Assembly: GCA_030691505.1 (NCBI GenBank)
Contig: JAUYEG010000081.1
Coordinates: 1 to 62,737 of the forward strand
Source of the DNA: Bacillota bacterium
Lineage (GTDB): Bacteria; Bacillota; Sulfobacillia; JAUYEG01
Direction of reading: 5' to 3'
DNA length: 62,737 bases
This document shows positions 17,542 through 25,965 of the stretch, piece after piece (position 1 is the stretch's first letter; each line of letters begins with the position of its first letter). A program made the translations under genes and the position numbers. The notes below the pieces were generated by a model, which was given only the letters and a program-made list of their open reading frames with translations, ran no database searches and had not been told where the DNA came from.

Positions 17542-18681
17542 ATGTTGGTGCCAGGCGGTGCCGCCGTCGTACCTCCACAATTCACGAATGTGTCAAGCGA
17601 GTTGACTCGAGTGCAAACGGTGATCAGGACAAGGTACACTTGGGCCGCGCTGCTCCTTGCCGCTGCCCTCTGTCTTGGCGTTGCCGCGCACCTGCTGGCC
17701 GCGGTCACCCTTCCGGTGCCGCCTCCGCTCGTGGTCCCTCCGGACGAGCCGCCTGTCGTCGAGCCGCCAGTGGTGGTGCCGCCTCCGATCGACCTGGCGG
17801 TCGTGCGCCCCAACGAGCTCGGCATACTCCCGATCCTCATGTACCATGAGGTTGGGCCGGTTGAGTCCGAGTGGTGCAGGACCCCCGACAACTTCCGCGC
17901 CGATCTTGAGCGGCTGTACGGCCTGGGCTACCGGCTGGTGTCGCTCGATGACTTCATCGACAACAACATCGATGTCCCGCCCGGTCTGTCCCCTGTCATT
18001 CTGACCTTTGACGACGGGACCGCCGGGCAACTCCGCTACATCAAACAGCCCGACGGCTCGTATGCGATCGACCCGGACTGCGCGGTCGGGATCCTGCTGG
18101 ATTTCCGCGAGCGCCACCCGGATTTCGGTCGGGCGGCCACATTCTTTGTCTACTATCCGATTCCGTTCCGGCAGGCCGGCCTAGTGGAGGCAAAGCTCAA
18201 GCACCTCGTCGCGCTTGGATTCGAGATTGGCAACCATACCTACAGCCATCCGTACCTCAGCGAGGCCGGCGCCGCCGAGATTGAGAAGGAGTTGGCGATG
18301 GCCGCAGGCAGGACCGCGGAACTCGTGCCCGGTTATCAGGTGCGGGCCTTTGCCACTCCGTTCGGGCAATTGCCGCCGTCCGGTCTGCGGCACCTGCTCA
18401 TGGCCGGCGAACACGCGGGGGTCACGTACAAGCACGAACTTGTGCTACTGGCTGGCGGAAACCCCTGCCTGCCGCCGAACCACGTGAGCTTCGAAGCGCA
18501 AGCGGCTCCCCGGATCCGGGCCGACCAGCTACGGCTTGACCGGTGGCTGGACTATCTTCGTGACAAGCCCGAGTTGCGCTACATCAGCGACGGCGACCCG
18601 CAAACCATCACGTTCCCCGCGGTGATCCTCGACAGCCTCAACGCTGACAGCCTGGGGGACCGCAAGCTCAGCGTGTACTAG
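17542..18681 (+). CDS. Exported polysaccharide deacetylase (NodB domain)
   Basis: Up to 379 residues. A hydrophobic signal-anchor at about 35-55 (AALLLAAALCLGVAAHLLAA) is followed by a proline/valine-rich linker (PPLVVPPDEPPVVEPPVVVP) and then the NodB domain. The domain starts at LGILPILMYHEVG and carries ILTFDDGTAG (catalytic and metal-binding aspartates) and IGNHTYSHPYLSE (metal-binding histidines). It should deacetylate N-acetyl sugars in the cell wall or a surface polysaccharide outside the membrane. ATG 17542 has a poor ribosome site; GTG 17611 or 17620 would still leave a complete signal-anchor and is possible. Confidence 0.85.
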   Translation: MLVPGGAAVVPPQFTNVSSELTRVQTVIRTRYTWAALLLAAALCLGVAAHLLAAVTLPVPPPLVVPPDEPPVVEPPVVVPPPIDLAVVRPNELGILPILMYHEVGPVESEWCRTPDNFRADLERLYGLGYRLVSLDDFIDNNIDVPPGLSPVILTFDDGTAGQLRYIKQPDGSYAIDPDCAVGILLDFRERHPDFGRAATFFVYYPIPFRQAGLVEAKLKHLVALGFEIGNHTYSHPYLSEAGAAEIEKELAMAAGRTAELVPGYQVRAFATPFGQLPPSGLRHLLMAGEHAGVTYKHELVLLAGGNPCLPPNHVSFEAQAAPRIRADQLRLDRWLDYLRDKPELRYISDGDPQTITFPAVILDSLNADSLGDRKLSVY

Positions 18682-18774
18682 GCCTTCAGGCCTGGCTGGG
18701 TCCAACCACCCTCCCGCTACGGTCGGCAGCCGCACGCCTTGTATCTGCGCGGCCTGAAGTGTGTTCAATGTCTC

Positions 18775-18802
18775 TTGACATCATGCATGGTTCAAGTATG
18801 CT
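18775..18802 (+). promoter_or_regulatory. Sigma-A-type promoter for the ArsR-MFS pair
   Basis: TTGACA at 18775-18780 and TATGCT at 18797-18802 are separated by 16 bases. They lie about 40 bases before the ATG of the regulator gene, whose ribosome site AGGAGGTGA is also strong. Nearby CATGCATG and CTAGAACTAG are short palindromes that could be operator half-sites. Confidence 0.6.
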
Positions 18803-18842
18803 AGAACTAGCTACCGGTTTGACAGGAGGTGAACGGGGAGCC

Positions 18843-19823
18843 ATGTTTCGAGTCGAGGTCGACTACGCGCCCGCCTACGAATTGGGCGTGAGCGTGGTGT
18901 CCCTGATGGTCCGCAAATTCCACCGTCTTTTGGATCTGGGGCCTGACTGGCCGGCGAAGGTACGGCGGCAGCTAAGCCCCGAACTGCGGGATGCCCTGAA
19001 GACGGCCCTCGAGGAGCAGTCTTCGCTGCCTCTTGACCTGCTGGTGCGTCAGTGCCCCGGCGACCGGAGCGCGGGCGGCTTCGTCCGCTGGCTGCGGGGG
19101 CTGTCGGCAGGCGACATTTACGAGCTGGTGGCCGGGTATATCCCTGACGGGTACAGCCTCCCCCGGGACCTCGCCGGTGCGAGGGACCGCTGGGGGCGGA
19201 TCCTCGAGCTCTGGAATCAGGAGTATTTCGGGCGTCTTGACCCGGCGATAGACGCTACGCTGGCTGCGAGCGCGGAGCACTGGGCGGCCAAGGCCAAGGC
19301 CGAAAACGTCGATGCCCGGGCCCTGGTTGAGGAAGTGTCCGGCGGGTTGGTCCTTGAGCCCGACGCGGACCTCGGCACGGTCCTCCTGGTGCCGCAGTAC
19401 CACGCGAGTCCCGTCAACATGTATGCGGTCTACCGAGGCCTGCTGATCAACTACTACCCGGCCGAGACGCCGCCCCTGTCGCCGGACCACCCGAAGCCCT
19501 CGTCGGTCCGGCTCATCCGTGCGCTGTCGGACGTGCAGCGGATGCGGACGCTCAGGTTTCTCGGTGAGGGTCCGCGCACCTTTACCGAGGTCGTCCGGTT
19601 CCTGGGTCAGCCCAAGAGCACGGTTCACTATCACATGGTCACTCTCCGCGCAGCGGGCCTGGTCCGGGTCCACACCCGGATGGCGGTGCAGTCCCGCGAG
19701 GACTCCGGGCGGCGGGTCGCCGGCGGCAGCGAGCGCTACAGCCTGCGGGCGGAGGCGCTCCGGGATGGGCTTGCCTCACTTCATGATTACCTGCTTCGAA
19801 AGGAAGGCGGAAACAATGGGTAA
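18843..19823 (+). CDS. ArsR-type winged-helix regulator with a large N-terminal domain
   Basis: 326 residues from ATG 18843 after AGGAGGTGA and GGGGAG. The winged helix is C-terminal (about residues 225-300): LSDVQRMRTLRFLGEGPRTF, then VRFLGQPKSTVHYHMVTLRAAGLV, typical of ArsR-family recognition helices. The first 200 residues form a separate domain (YAPAYELGVSVVSLMVRKFH, and later VLLVPQYHASPVNMYAVY) like the DUF5937-type N-terminus that probably senses a ligand. The end overlaps the MFS gene by eight bases, so it most likely controls that exporter and itself. Confidence 0.8.
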   Translation: MFRVEVDYAPAYELGVSVVSLMVRKFHRLLDLGPDWPAKVRRQLSPELRDALKTALEEQSSLPLDLLVRQCPGDRSAGGFVRWLRGLSAGDIYELVAGYIPDGYSLPRDLAGARDRWGRILELWNQEYFGRLDPAIDATLAASAEHWAAKAKAENVDARALVEEVSGGLVLEPDADLGTVLLVPQYHASPVNMYAVYRGLLINYYPAETPPLSPDHPKPSSVRLIRALSDVQRMRTLRFLGEGPRTFTEVVRFLGQPKSTVHYHMVTLRAAGLVRVHTRMAVQSREDSGRRVAGGSERYSLRAEALRDGLASLHDYLLRKEGGNNG

Positions 19824-21282
19824 CACCGTGCAGCAGGCCACGCGCCCTGGGAGCGGGGCCACCCCGCCGCAGGGGCTGCGGACGTTTCTGATCCTGTGGG
19901 CCAGCCAGTCGATATCGGTGATCGGGACGGCCCTCACGTTTTTCGCGACAACCGTGTATCTGACGCAGGAGATGTACCCTGACGCGGGCCAGCAGCCCCG
20001 GCTTGCGGCCGCCCTATCGATCGTCGCTCTGGCGTTTGCGCTTCCCACGCTGCTGTTCGTTCCGATTGCGGGAGCGGCGGCCGACCGCCACGACCGCAGG
20101 CGGATCATGCTCGTGACCAACATCCTGGCTGGCTGCCTCAGCATGGTGCTGGTAGGGCTGATTCTTGGGCGCGGGCTTGAGCTATGGGTTCTGGCGCTGA
20201 TCCAGGCTGGGTTTGCCGTGTTGCAGGCCTTCCACGGGTCCGCGTTTGACGCGTCGGCGGCCATGATCGTGCCGGCGGAGCAGCTCCCGCGGGCCAACGG
20301 CATGATGCAGACGATGTGGTCGCTGTCCGGTGTGCTGTCTCCCGGGATAGCGGCGACATTGATAGCGCTGCCGGCGATGGCGCGGCGGGGGACGATTGCT
20401 GGCGCTGCCGGCGCCTTTCTGGCGCGGATGTCGAGCGGCACCGCCCTGGCCGTCACGATTGATGCGCTCACCTTCTTCATCGCGGCGGCGGTGCTAGCGT
20501 TCCTGACCATCCCGTCGCCGGTGCGGACCGACCTGCGTGATGCGCGGGGCAAGGTCCGGAAAAACCTGCTGGCCGACATCAAGGAGGGCGCGGTCTACAT
20601 CGTGCGCCGCCGGCCGCTGCTGTGGCTGCTGGGGACGTTCGCGGTCATCAACTTCTGCGGCGGCCCGCTCGGCGTGGTCCAGCCGCTGGTGCTCAAGCTC
20701 AACCTGGCGGCGGATTGGGGCGCGCGCGGTTTCGGCTATGAGACGGCGCTTGCCCTGCTCGCCACCGTGCAGGGAGCGGGCGGCTTGATCGGCGGGCTGT
20801 TTATCAGCACCTGGGGCGGGCTCAAGGCAAGACGCGTATACGCCGTGCTGGGAGGAGCCGTCCTGATGGGACTTGCCGGAATGGCGTACGGTTTCTCCCG
20901 CTGGCTATACGTGTCCGCAGGTTGCCTGGCCTTCAGCAGCTTCATGCTGCCTGTTGTCAACGCCCATTCGCAGACCATTTGGCAGACCCAGACCCCGCGT
21001 GAGCTTCACGGGCGGGTGTTTTCCGTGCGCCGCGTCATCGCCCAGTTTACCTGGCCGATGAGTGCCGCGTTCGCGGGATGGGCCGCGGGGCGGTTTAACC
21101 CCGGCATGCTGATGGCAGCCCTGTACGTGGTCATGACGGTGTTCTGTGTGGCGCAGTTGCTCAACCCGGCGATGCGGAGGGTCGAGGACCGGGAGTACAT
21201 CGAGCGCATGGCCCTCGGCGGCAAGGGGGCGGCTATGGCTGCGCAAGCAGCGGCAGAGCGCGCGGTCGGCGGGGATTCGTAG
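19816..21282 (+). CDS. MFS transporter, partner of the ArsR-type regulator
   Basis: 488 residues from ATG 19816, preceded by GGAAGGCGG and overlapping the regulator gene by eight bases. Twelve membrane segments are predicted. The loop GAAADRHDRRRIMLVTNILA is the EntS-like MFS signature, and IWQTQTPRELHGRVFSVRRV near residue 400 is the matching loop of the second half. The extracellular loop around 175-200 (ALPAMARRGTIAGAAGAFLA) is longer than usual. Regulator-plus-MFS pairs of this layout are usually drug or metabolite exporters. The longer upstream reading frame is the shadow of the regulator gene. Confidence 0.85.
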   Translation: MGNTVQQATRPGSGATPPQGLRTFLILWASQSISVIGTALTFFATTVYLTQEMYPDAGQQPRLAAALSIVALAFALPTLLFVPIAGAAADRHDRRRIMLVTNILAGCLSMVLVGLILGRGLELWVLALIQAGFAVLQAFHGSAFDASAAMIVPAEQLPRANGMMQTMWSLSGVLSPGIAATLIALPAMARRGTIAGAAGAFLARMSSGTALAVTIDALTFFIAAAVLAFLTIPSPVRTDLRDARGKVRKNLLADIKEGAVYIVRRRPLLWLLGTFAVINFCGGPLGVVQPLVLKLNLAADWGARGFGYETALALLATVQGAGGLIGGLFISTWGGLKARRVYAVLGGAVLMGLAGMAYGFSRWLYVSAGCLAFSSFMLPVVNAHSQTIWQTQTPRELHGRVFSVRRVIAQFTWPMSAAFAGWAAGRFNPGMLMAALYVVMTVFCVAQLLNPAMRRVEDREYIERMALGGKGAAMAAQAAAERAVGGDS

Positions 21283-21443
21283 GCAACATGGCGGGCCTGG
21301 CTCCGGGCGGCGGAATGCGGCGCGTGGGAAACCGGTTTGAACGGTCCGGGTTGCCGTGCGTCGCGGTGTCTCTGCGCCGTGAAGGTGCTGGCAGCGGCGG
21401 CCCTGAAAGAATCCTCACCTAACCCAGCGAGGAGGTCGTATGG

Positions 21444-22661
21444 ATGGACAGCACCGGGACGTGCTCCGACGCACATCTAGCCGCTCTCAAGAAAGCCGTG
21501 GCCGAGGAGATCGACGCGCTCGCTCCGCGACTCATCGGGATTTCCGATGATATTCACGCTCACCCCGAGATCAGGTTTGAGGAACGGTACGCCGCGAAGC
21601 TGCTGGCGGATACCCTGGAAGGCGGCGGGCTCGCGGTCGAGCGCGGCACCGCCGGAATGGAGACCGCCTTCAAGGGCGAAACCGGTACCGGCCAGGGCGG
21701 CCCGGCCGTGGCCATCCTGGGTGAATACGACGCCCTGCCCGTCCTGGGGCACGCCTGCGGGCATAACATCATGGGGACGGCCGCGGTGGGCGCGGGTCTG
21801 GCCCTGGCCAAGGTGATGTCGGGCGACGCAGCGCGGGCGGCCGGCCTGAACGGCCGCCTCCTGGTCCTGGGGACCCCGGCCGAGGAGGGCGGCGGCGGCA
21901 AGGTCATCATGCTGCGCGAGGGCGTGTTGGAGGGCGTGGACGCCGCCCTGATCGTTCATCCCGGCAACGCCAACCGGGCCCATGCGGAAAGCATCGCGTC
22001 CTTTAAGATGGACATCCGTTTCCATGGGCGCCCCGCACACGCAGCCGCCTCCCCGCACCAGGGAATCAACGCGCTCGACGCGCTCGTCCTGACCTACAGC
22101 GCGATCAGCGCCCTGCGCCAGCAGCTCAAGCCGGACGTTCGCATCCACGGGATCATTACCAAGGGCGGCGACGCGCCAAACATCATCCCTGAGCTGACAG
22201 AGGGCAGCTTCATCATCCGGTCTGCCGACAAAGCCTACAACCAGGAGGTTATCGCCAAGGTCAAGGACTGCGCCCGCGGGGCGGCCCTGCAGACCGGCGC
22301 CACGGTGGAGTTCGTCGAAACCGGCATTCCGTACGACCCCATGAAATCCAACACCGTGCTCGAGGATCTCCACCGGCACAACATGGGAGCGCTCGGCCTC
22401 AGCGAGCCGGCGGAGCCGCGCCGGGGGGCGGGCTCAACCGATATGGGCAACATCAGCCAGGCCCTGCCGGCCATCCACCCGAGCATCGCGATAGGGCCGG
22501 CGACGCTCGTCGGCCATACCAGAGAGATGTGCGACGCATCCCGATCCGAGGAGGGACACCGGGCGGTCATCAACGCCGCCAAATGCATGGCCATGACGGC
22601 GCTGGATCTCTTCCTGCGCCCCGAGCTGGTCGAGAAGGCCTGGGCGGAGTTTAGGGGATAG
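21444..22661 (+). CDS. M20 family amidohydrolase (AbgB/IAA-amino-acid-hydrolase-like)
   Basis: 405 residues from ATG 21444, with GAGGAGG upstream. The motifs DDIHAHPEIRFEE, ILGEYDALPVLGHACGHN (metal ligands) and GTPAEEGGGGK (catalytic glutamate pair) place it with M20D amidohydrolases that cleave aminoacyl or aminobenzoyl amides rather than ordinary peptides. The lid/dimerisation domain is present (FHGRPAHAAASPHQGINALD). A close relative lies at 44571-45782. It follows the ArsR-MFS pair after 161 bases and is likely a separate unit. A stem-loop follows its stop. Confidence 0.85.
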   Translation: MDSTGTCSDAHLAALKKAVAEEIDALAPRLIGISDDIHAHPEIRFEERYAAKLLADTLEGGGLAVERGTAGMETAFKGETGTGQGGPAVAILGEYDALPVLGHACGHNIMGTAAVGAGLALAKVMSGDAARAAGLNGRLLVLGTPAEEGGGGKVIMLREGVLEGVDAALIVHPGNANRAHAESIASFKMDIRFHGRPAHAAASPHQGINALDALVLTYSAISALRQQLKPDVRIHGIITKGGDAPNIIPELTEGSFIIRSADKAYNQEVIAKVKDCARGAALQTGATVEFVETGIPYDPMKSNTVLEDLHRHNMGALGLSEPAEPRRGAGSTDMGNISQALPAIHPSIAIGPATLVGHTREMCDASRSEEGHRAVINAAKCMAMTALDLFLRPELVEKAWAEFRG

Positions 22662-22677
22662 GGCGATAGGCGGGTTT

Positions 22678-22699
22678 GGGCAGGCTCGACGGCCTGCCC
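22678..22699. terminator. Stem-loop between convergent genes
   Basis: GGGCAGGC and GCCTGCCC form a perfect eight-base stem around a six-base loop, between the ends of the M20 gene and the convergent ABC-2 permease gene. There is no run of T on either side, so it may slow rather than stop transcription in both directions. Confidence 0.4.
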
Positions 22700-22753
22700 T
22701 CAGATTCCCGAAGGTGTGACGCAAACATTTGCTCGCCACAAAGCAGGAAGCTC

Positions 22754-23575
22754 CTAAAGCCTGGGCCCCATGAGGTTCCCAGACTCATACCGCCGAAGCC
22801 CCAGCGCAAACAGGAGCTGTCCGGCGGCGATCCACGCCGCCGCCGCCGCCAGGGCGATCACAAGAGGCGCCACATGCCCCTCGCGCATAACCGAGACCGG
22901 CATGCCGTTGATGAAGCCGGCCGGGATCAGCGTGAAGAGCAGGACGCGCGTGAAGCCGCCGAAGATGGCCCCTGGGTAGGTGGAGAAGTGGATCATCGCC
23001 ATCTCGACCTGGCTGGACAGGCCGATTGAGTGGCCGAGGAAGAAGGCCAGGGCATTGAAGACGATGCCCACGCCGAGCAGCAGCCCGCCAGCCGCAATCG
23101 CCGCGAGTGAGAACAGGCCGGCCCGCGCAATCGTCGGCTGTCCCCACACCGCGAACACCGTGACGCCAAAGACCAGGTCGCCCCACCCGGCCGGCGAAGA
23201 CCGGCTCATCAGCAGGTGCCACAGCGGGCTCTTGGGCAGGACCAGGTAGAAATCGAGCTGCCCGTCGGCGATCAGCGCGGCGAGCCGGCGCCAGGCCCCG
23301 AAGAGGACCTCCGCCAGACCGTAGCCCACGGCGATGATCGCCCACAGCATCAACACATCCTGGCGCTCCCATCCGCGGACGACGCGGAAGCGGCCGAAGA
23401 AGAGGATCCAGTACGAGAGCCACAGCCCGTTGCTGATGAGCATGCCGAAGACCTGCCCGAAGAACGCAGCCCTGTACTCCATGGCCATGGCCATGTTGGC
23501 GGCAAGGTAGGCCCGCAGCAGGGCCAGGTGGCTGCGGAGGCGGCCCGGCCGCCCCGTTTCCGGGTTATCCGCCAT
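22754..23575 (-). CDS. ABC-2 type permease subunit (DUF990-like)
   Basis: 273 residues from the ATG at 23575, which overlaps the end of the upstream permease gene by 11 bases. Six hydrophobic segments are predicted. LWLSYWILFFGRF, ADGQLDFYLVLPKSPLWHLL and IHFSTYPGAIFGGFTRVLLF are typical of the DUF990 group of ABC-2 permeases, which always occur as two permease genes plus one ATPase. The longer frame upstream of 23575 is a shadow of the neighbouring gene. With the next two genes it forms an efflux system; the substrate is not known. Confidence 0.85.
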   Translation of the reverse strand: MADNPETGRPGRLRSHLALLRAYLAANMAMAMEYRAAFFGQVFGMLISNGLWLSYWILFFGRFRVVRGWERQDVLMLWAIIAVGYGLAEVLFGAWRRLAALIADGQLDFYLVLPKSPLWHLLMSRSSPAGWGDLVFGVTVFAVWGQPTIARAGLFSLAAIAAGGLLLGVGIVFNALAFFLGHSIGLSSQVEMAMIHFSTYPGAIFGGFTRVLLFTLIPAGFINGMPVSVMREGHVAPLVIALAAAAAWIAAGQLLFALGLRRYESGNLMGPRL

Positions 23576-24398
23576 GCAGGTTGACCTTCTTGACCCCGGC
23601 CCGGAAGACGAGCGTGCACACGACAATGCCCACCGCCAGCCAACTCACCTGAGCCGCGATGACCTGCCCCGGAAAGGGCAGCCTCTCGCCCGCCAGCGTC
23701 CGGGCCGGGGCGTACACGATCAGGCTCATGGGCAGCCAGCCGGCAATCCGGCGCAGCAGCGGCGGGAAAACCTCCAGGGGGAGCATCATACCGCCGAGCA
23801 GCATGAGCAGCCGGTCCTGGAGGAAGCTGAACGGGCCGGTTTCCTCCACCCAGAAGGCGAGCAGCCCGACCGGCATGGTCAGGAAGAAATCGAGCGTCAG
23901 GGCCAGCAGCAAAACCGGAACGAAGGCGCCGAGTTCGCACAGGCCAAAGGGCGGCGGACCGACGAGCAGCGCCGCCATCCCCCCCGCGACGGTGAAATTG
24001 ACCACGGCCCTGGCCGCGATGTCTCCCGCCGACTGGGCGAACTGAAACAGCACATAGTTGTACGGGCGCCCGAGCGTGTATGCCAGGCTGCCGGACTTGA
24101 CCTCCGTGTCGATACGGCCCGCCAGGCGCGGGCGGCTGGCGATGATCGTCTCGGTGATCGCAAGGTACCAGATCATGTCGCGGAGGGTGAAGCCGTCTAT
24201 GACGGTTTCGCCGGTGACGTCGTATGTCGTCCGCCACAAGACCATAAACACGAACATCACCACAACCAGGAAGCTCGCCCGGAAGAGGTAGTCCCCGCGA
24301 TAAGTGAGTCCGGTGGCCAGGGCCACGCGGGCGACGGCCAGGTACTTGCCGGCCCGAAGGCGGGCGCGGCGCGTTACTCTGCGCATCGCGGCGCTCAT
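23565..24398 (-). CDS. ABC-2 type permease subunit, second copy
   Basis: 277 residues from the ATG at 24398, which lies in a four-base overlap with the ATPase gene. Six hydrophobic segments are predicted. ITETIIASRPRLAGRID and EVKSGSLAYTLGRPYNYVL mark the family-conserved cytoplasmic region, paralogous to the GQLDFYLVLPKSP segment of the neighbour. The two permeases probably form a heterodimer in the membrane. Confidence 0.85.
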   Translation of the reverse strand: MSAAMRRVTRRARLRAGKYLAVARVALATGLTYRGDYLFRASFLVVVMFVFMVLWRTTYDVTGETVIDGFTLRDMIWYLAITETIIASRPRLAGRIDTEVKSGSLAYTLGRPYNYVLFQFAQSAGDIAARAVVNFTVAGGMAALLVGPPPFGLCELGAFVPVLLLALTLDFFLTMPVGLLAFWVEETGPFSFLQDRLLMLLGGMMLPLEVFPPLLRRIAGWLPMSLIVYAPARTLAGERLPFPGQVIAAQVSWLAVGIVVCTLVFRAGVKKVNLHGG

Positions 24399-25381
24399 TC
24401 GGGCACCCCGCGCTCGTAGATCTGGCCGATGACCTGCTCCAGGGGCGGGTCGGTGACGCTCAAGTCCACGACCCGGTTGCACCCGAGCAACTGAGCGACT
24501 ACCCGCTCTGTGGCCTGGACCGCGGTGTCAACCTCGAGCTTGACGCCCACCTCGCTGCGCTTTAGAATCGTGACCCCGGCCAGCTCGGGAACCTCGGAAG
24601 GGCCCTCGATGCGCAGGTCCAGGATCTTGGTGTGCAGCAGGTCGTGGCGCAGGCGCGAGACCCGGTCGTCGTAGATGACCCGCCCGTGGTTTACGACGAT
24701 GACCCGTTTGGCCAGCTCCTCGATGTCGCCGACATCGTGGGAGGTCAGGAAGACGGTGATGCTCTCCTCCCTGCTCATGCGGCGCAGGGTGTCGCGGATG
24801 GCCCGCTTGGCAAGTACGTCGAGACCGATGGACGGCTCGTCGAGGAACAGCACCCGGGGCCGGTGCAGGAGGGCGGCGGCGACCTCGCAGCGCATCCGCT
24901 CGCCGAGCGAAAGCTTGCGAACGGGGGTCTCAAGGTGCGGGGCGATGCCGAACGCGTCGACAAGCTCGGCGCGCCGTGCCCGATAGGCCTGGTTGTCCAG
25001 CTCGTAGATCCGCGCCAGCAGGTCGAAGCTATCGGCCGCGGGCAAATGGTACCAGAGCTGCGATTTCTGCCCAAAGACCGAACCAATCAGGAACGATAGC
25101 CGTTCGCGCTGGATCCACGGCACCAGGCCGAGGACCTCCGCCTGGCCGGACGTGGGGAACAGGATGCCCGTGAGCATCTTGATCGTCGTGGATTTGCCGG
25201 CGCCGTTCGGGCCGATGAAGGCCAGGATTTCGCCCCTGTCAACCTCAAACGAAACCCCGCGGACGGCCGATACCGCCCGATATTGCGGGCGCAGGAGCGC
25301 CGAAACGCTGCCACCCAACCCCGGTTTCTTGATGCGGGTTTGGAAGCTCTTTGAGAGGTCGCGCAGGATAATGTCGGGCAC
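24395..25381 (-). CDS. ABC transporter ATP-binding protein (ABC-2 efflux operon)
   Basis: 328 residues, the first gene of the three-gene minus-strand operon. Walker A is FIGPNGAGKSTT near residue 60, the signature is KLSLGERMRCEVAAAL near 155 (LSLGE in place of LSGGQ, as in this subgroup), Walker B is VLFLDEPSIGLD, and the H-loop is VFLTSHDVGDIEEL. The N-terminal insertion between the first strand and the P-loop (KPGLGGSVSALLRPQYR) is typical of NatA/DUF990-linked ATPases. It provides energy for the two permeases. Confidence 0.9.
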   Translation of the reverse strand: MPDIILRDLSKSFQTRIKKPGLGGSVSALLRPQYRAVSAVRGVSFEVDRGEILAFIGPNGAGKSTTIKMLTGILFPTSGQAEVLGLVPWIQRERLSFLIGSVFGQKSQLWYHLPAADSFDLLARIYELDNQAYRARRAELVDAFGIAPHLETPVRKLSLGERMRCEVAAALLHRPRVLFLDEPSIGLDVLAKRAIRDTLRRMSREESITVFLTSHDVGDIEELAKRVIVVNHGRVIYDDRVSRLRHDLLHTKILDLRIEGPSEVPELAGVTILKRSEVGVKLEVDTAVQATERVVAQLLGCNRVVDLSVTDPPLEQVIGQIYERGVPE

Positions 25382-25528
25382 ATACTCGCCTCCTCCCTGC
25401 GGGTCAGGCCGGGTTCACACCATAATACCGCAGTGGGAGGGTTGTGCAAGGGTTGGGCGTGGGGCGGGCAGGTTGATCTCTACAGCACAACAGCGCCGCA
25501 AATCCCGTCCGGTCAGATTGAGCGCCAA

Positions 25529-25915
25529 TCAAGGCTGCAGTGCCAGCTTCGCCAGGTGTTCGTCGCCGGACATCCCGCCTGTGTCCACGAAGCCCATCAG
25601 CCGGTAGAAACCCTCCGGCCCGCCGGGCCCCTTATGGAAACTGACGGATAACTCCTTGGCCCCGGGCCTCGTCTTGACGTGCTCGACCACCAGCTCCAAA
25701 GCCTTGCGGCCGAAACCCCGCCCCTGGAAGCGCGCGTCGATCATGTAACGCCACAGGAAGTACTCGGCCTTGTCGGGATCGTCGTAGATCATGACGAAAC
25801 CGACCGGCTCCTCGTCCGCGTAGATGCCGCGGAACCAGGCCTTTTCGCGGTGGAAAGAGGCCTCCGCGATGGAGACCGAGTTGGGCGCGACGACGTGCTT
25901 CTGATGCTCCGCCAC
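25529..25915 (-). CDS. GNAT acetyltransferase, PaiA/BltD-like, N-terminus short
   Basis: 128 residues from GTG 25915. VAPNSVSIAEASFH, VGFVMIYDDPDKAEYFLWRY, MIDARFQGRGFGRKALELVV (acetyl-CoA loop) and YRLMGFVDTG identify a spermine/spermidine-type acetyltransferase. Relatives have about 20 further residues at the start (LREVTRENW type). Here the frame upstream of the GTG holds only GLCRLQ-like residues before a TGA, so the first strand appears lost or altered. The rest of the fold is intact, and activity is possible. It lies 50 bases after the M81 gene on the same strand. Confidence 0.7.
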   Translation of the reverse strand: MAEHQKHVVAPNSVSIAEASFHREKAWFRGIYADEEPVGFVMIYDDPDKAEYFLWRYMIDARFQGRGFGRKALELVVEHVKTRPGAKELSVSFHKGPGGPEGFYRLMGFVDTGGMSGDEHLAKLALQP

Positions 25916-25965
25916 CTGGAGGCGGCAGAGGCCCGCACTTCGCGTTCAGTGCAGGCGAGCCGGTG

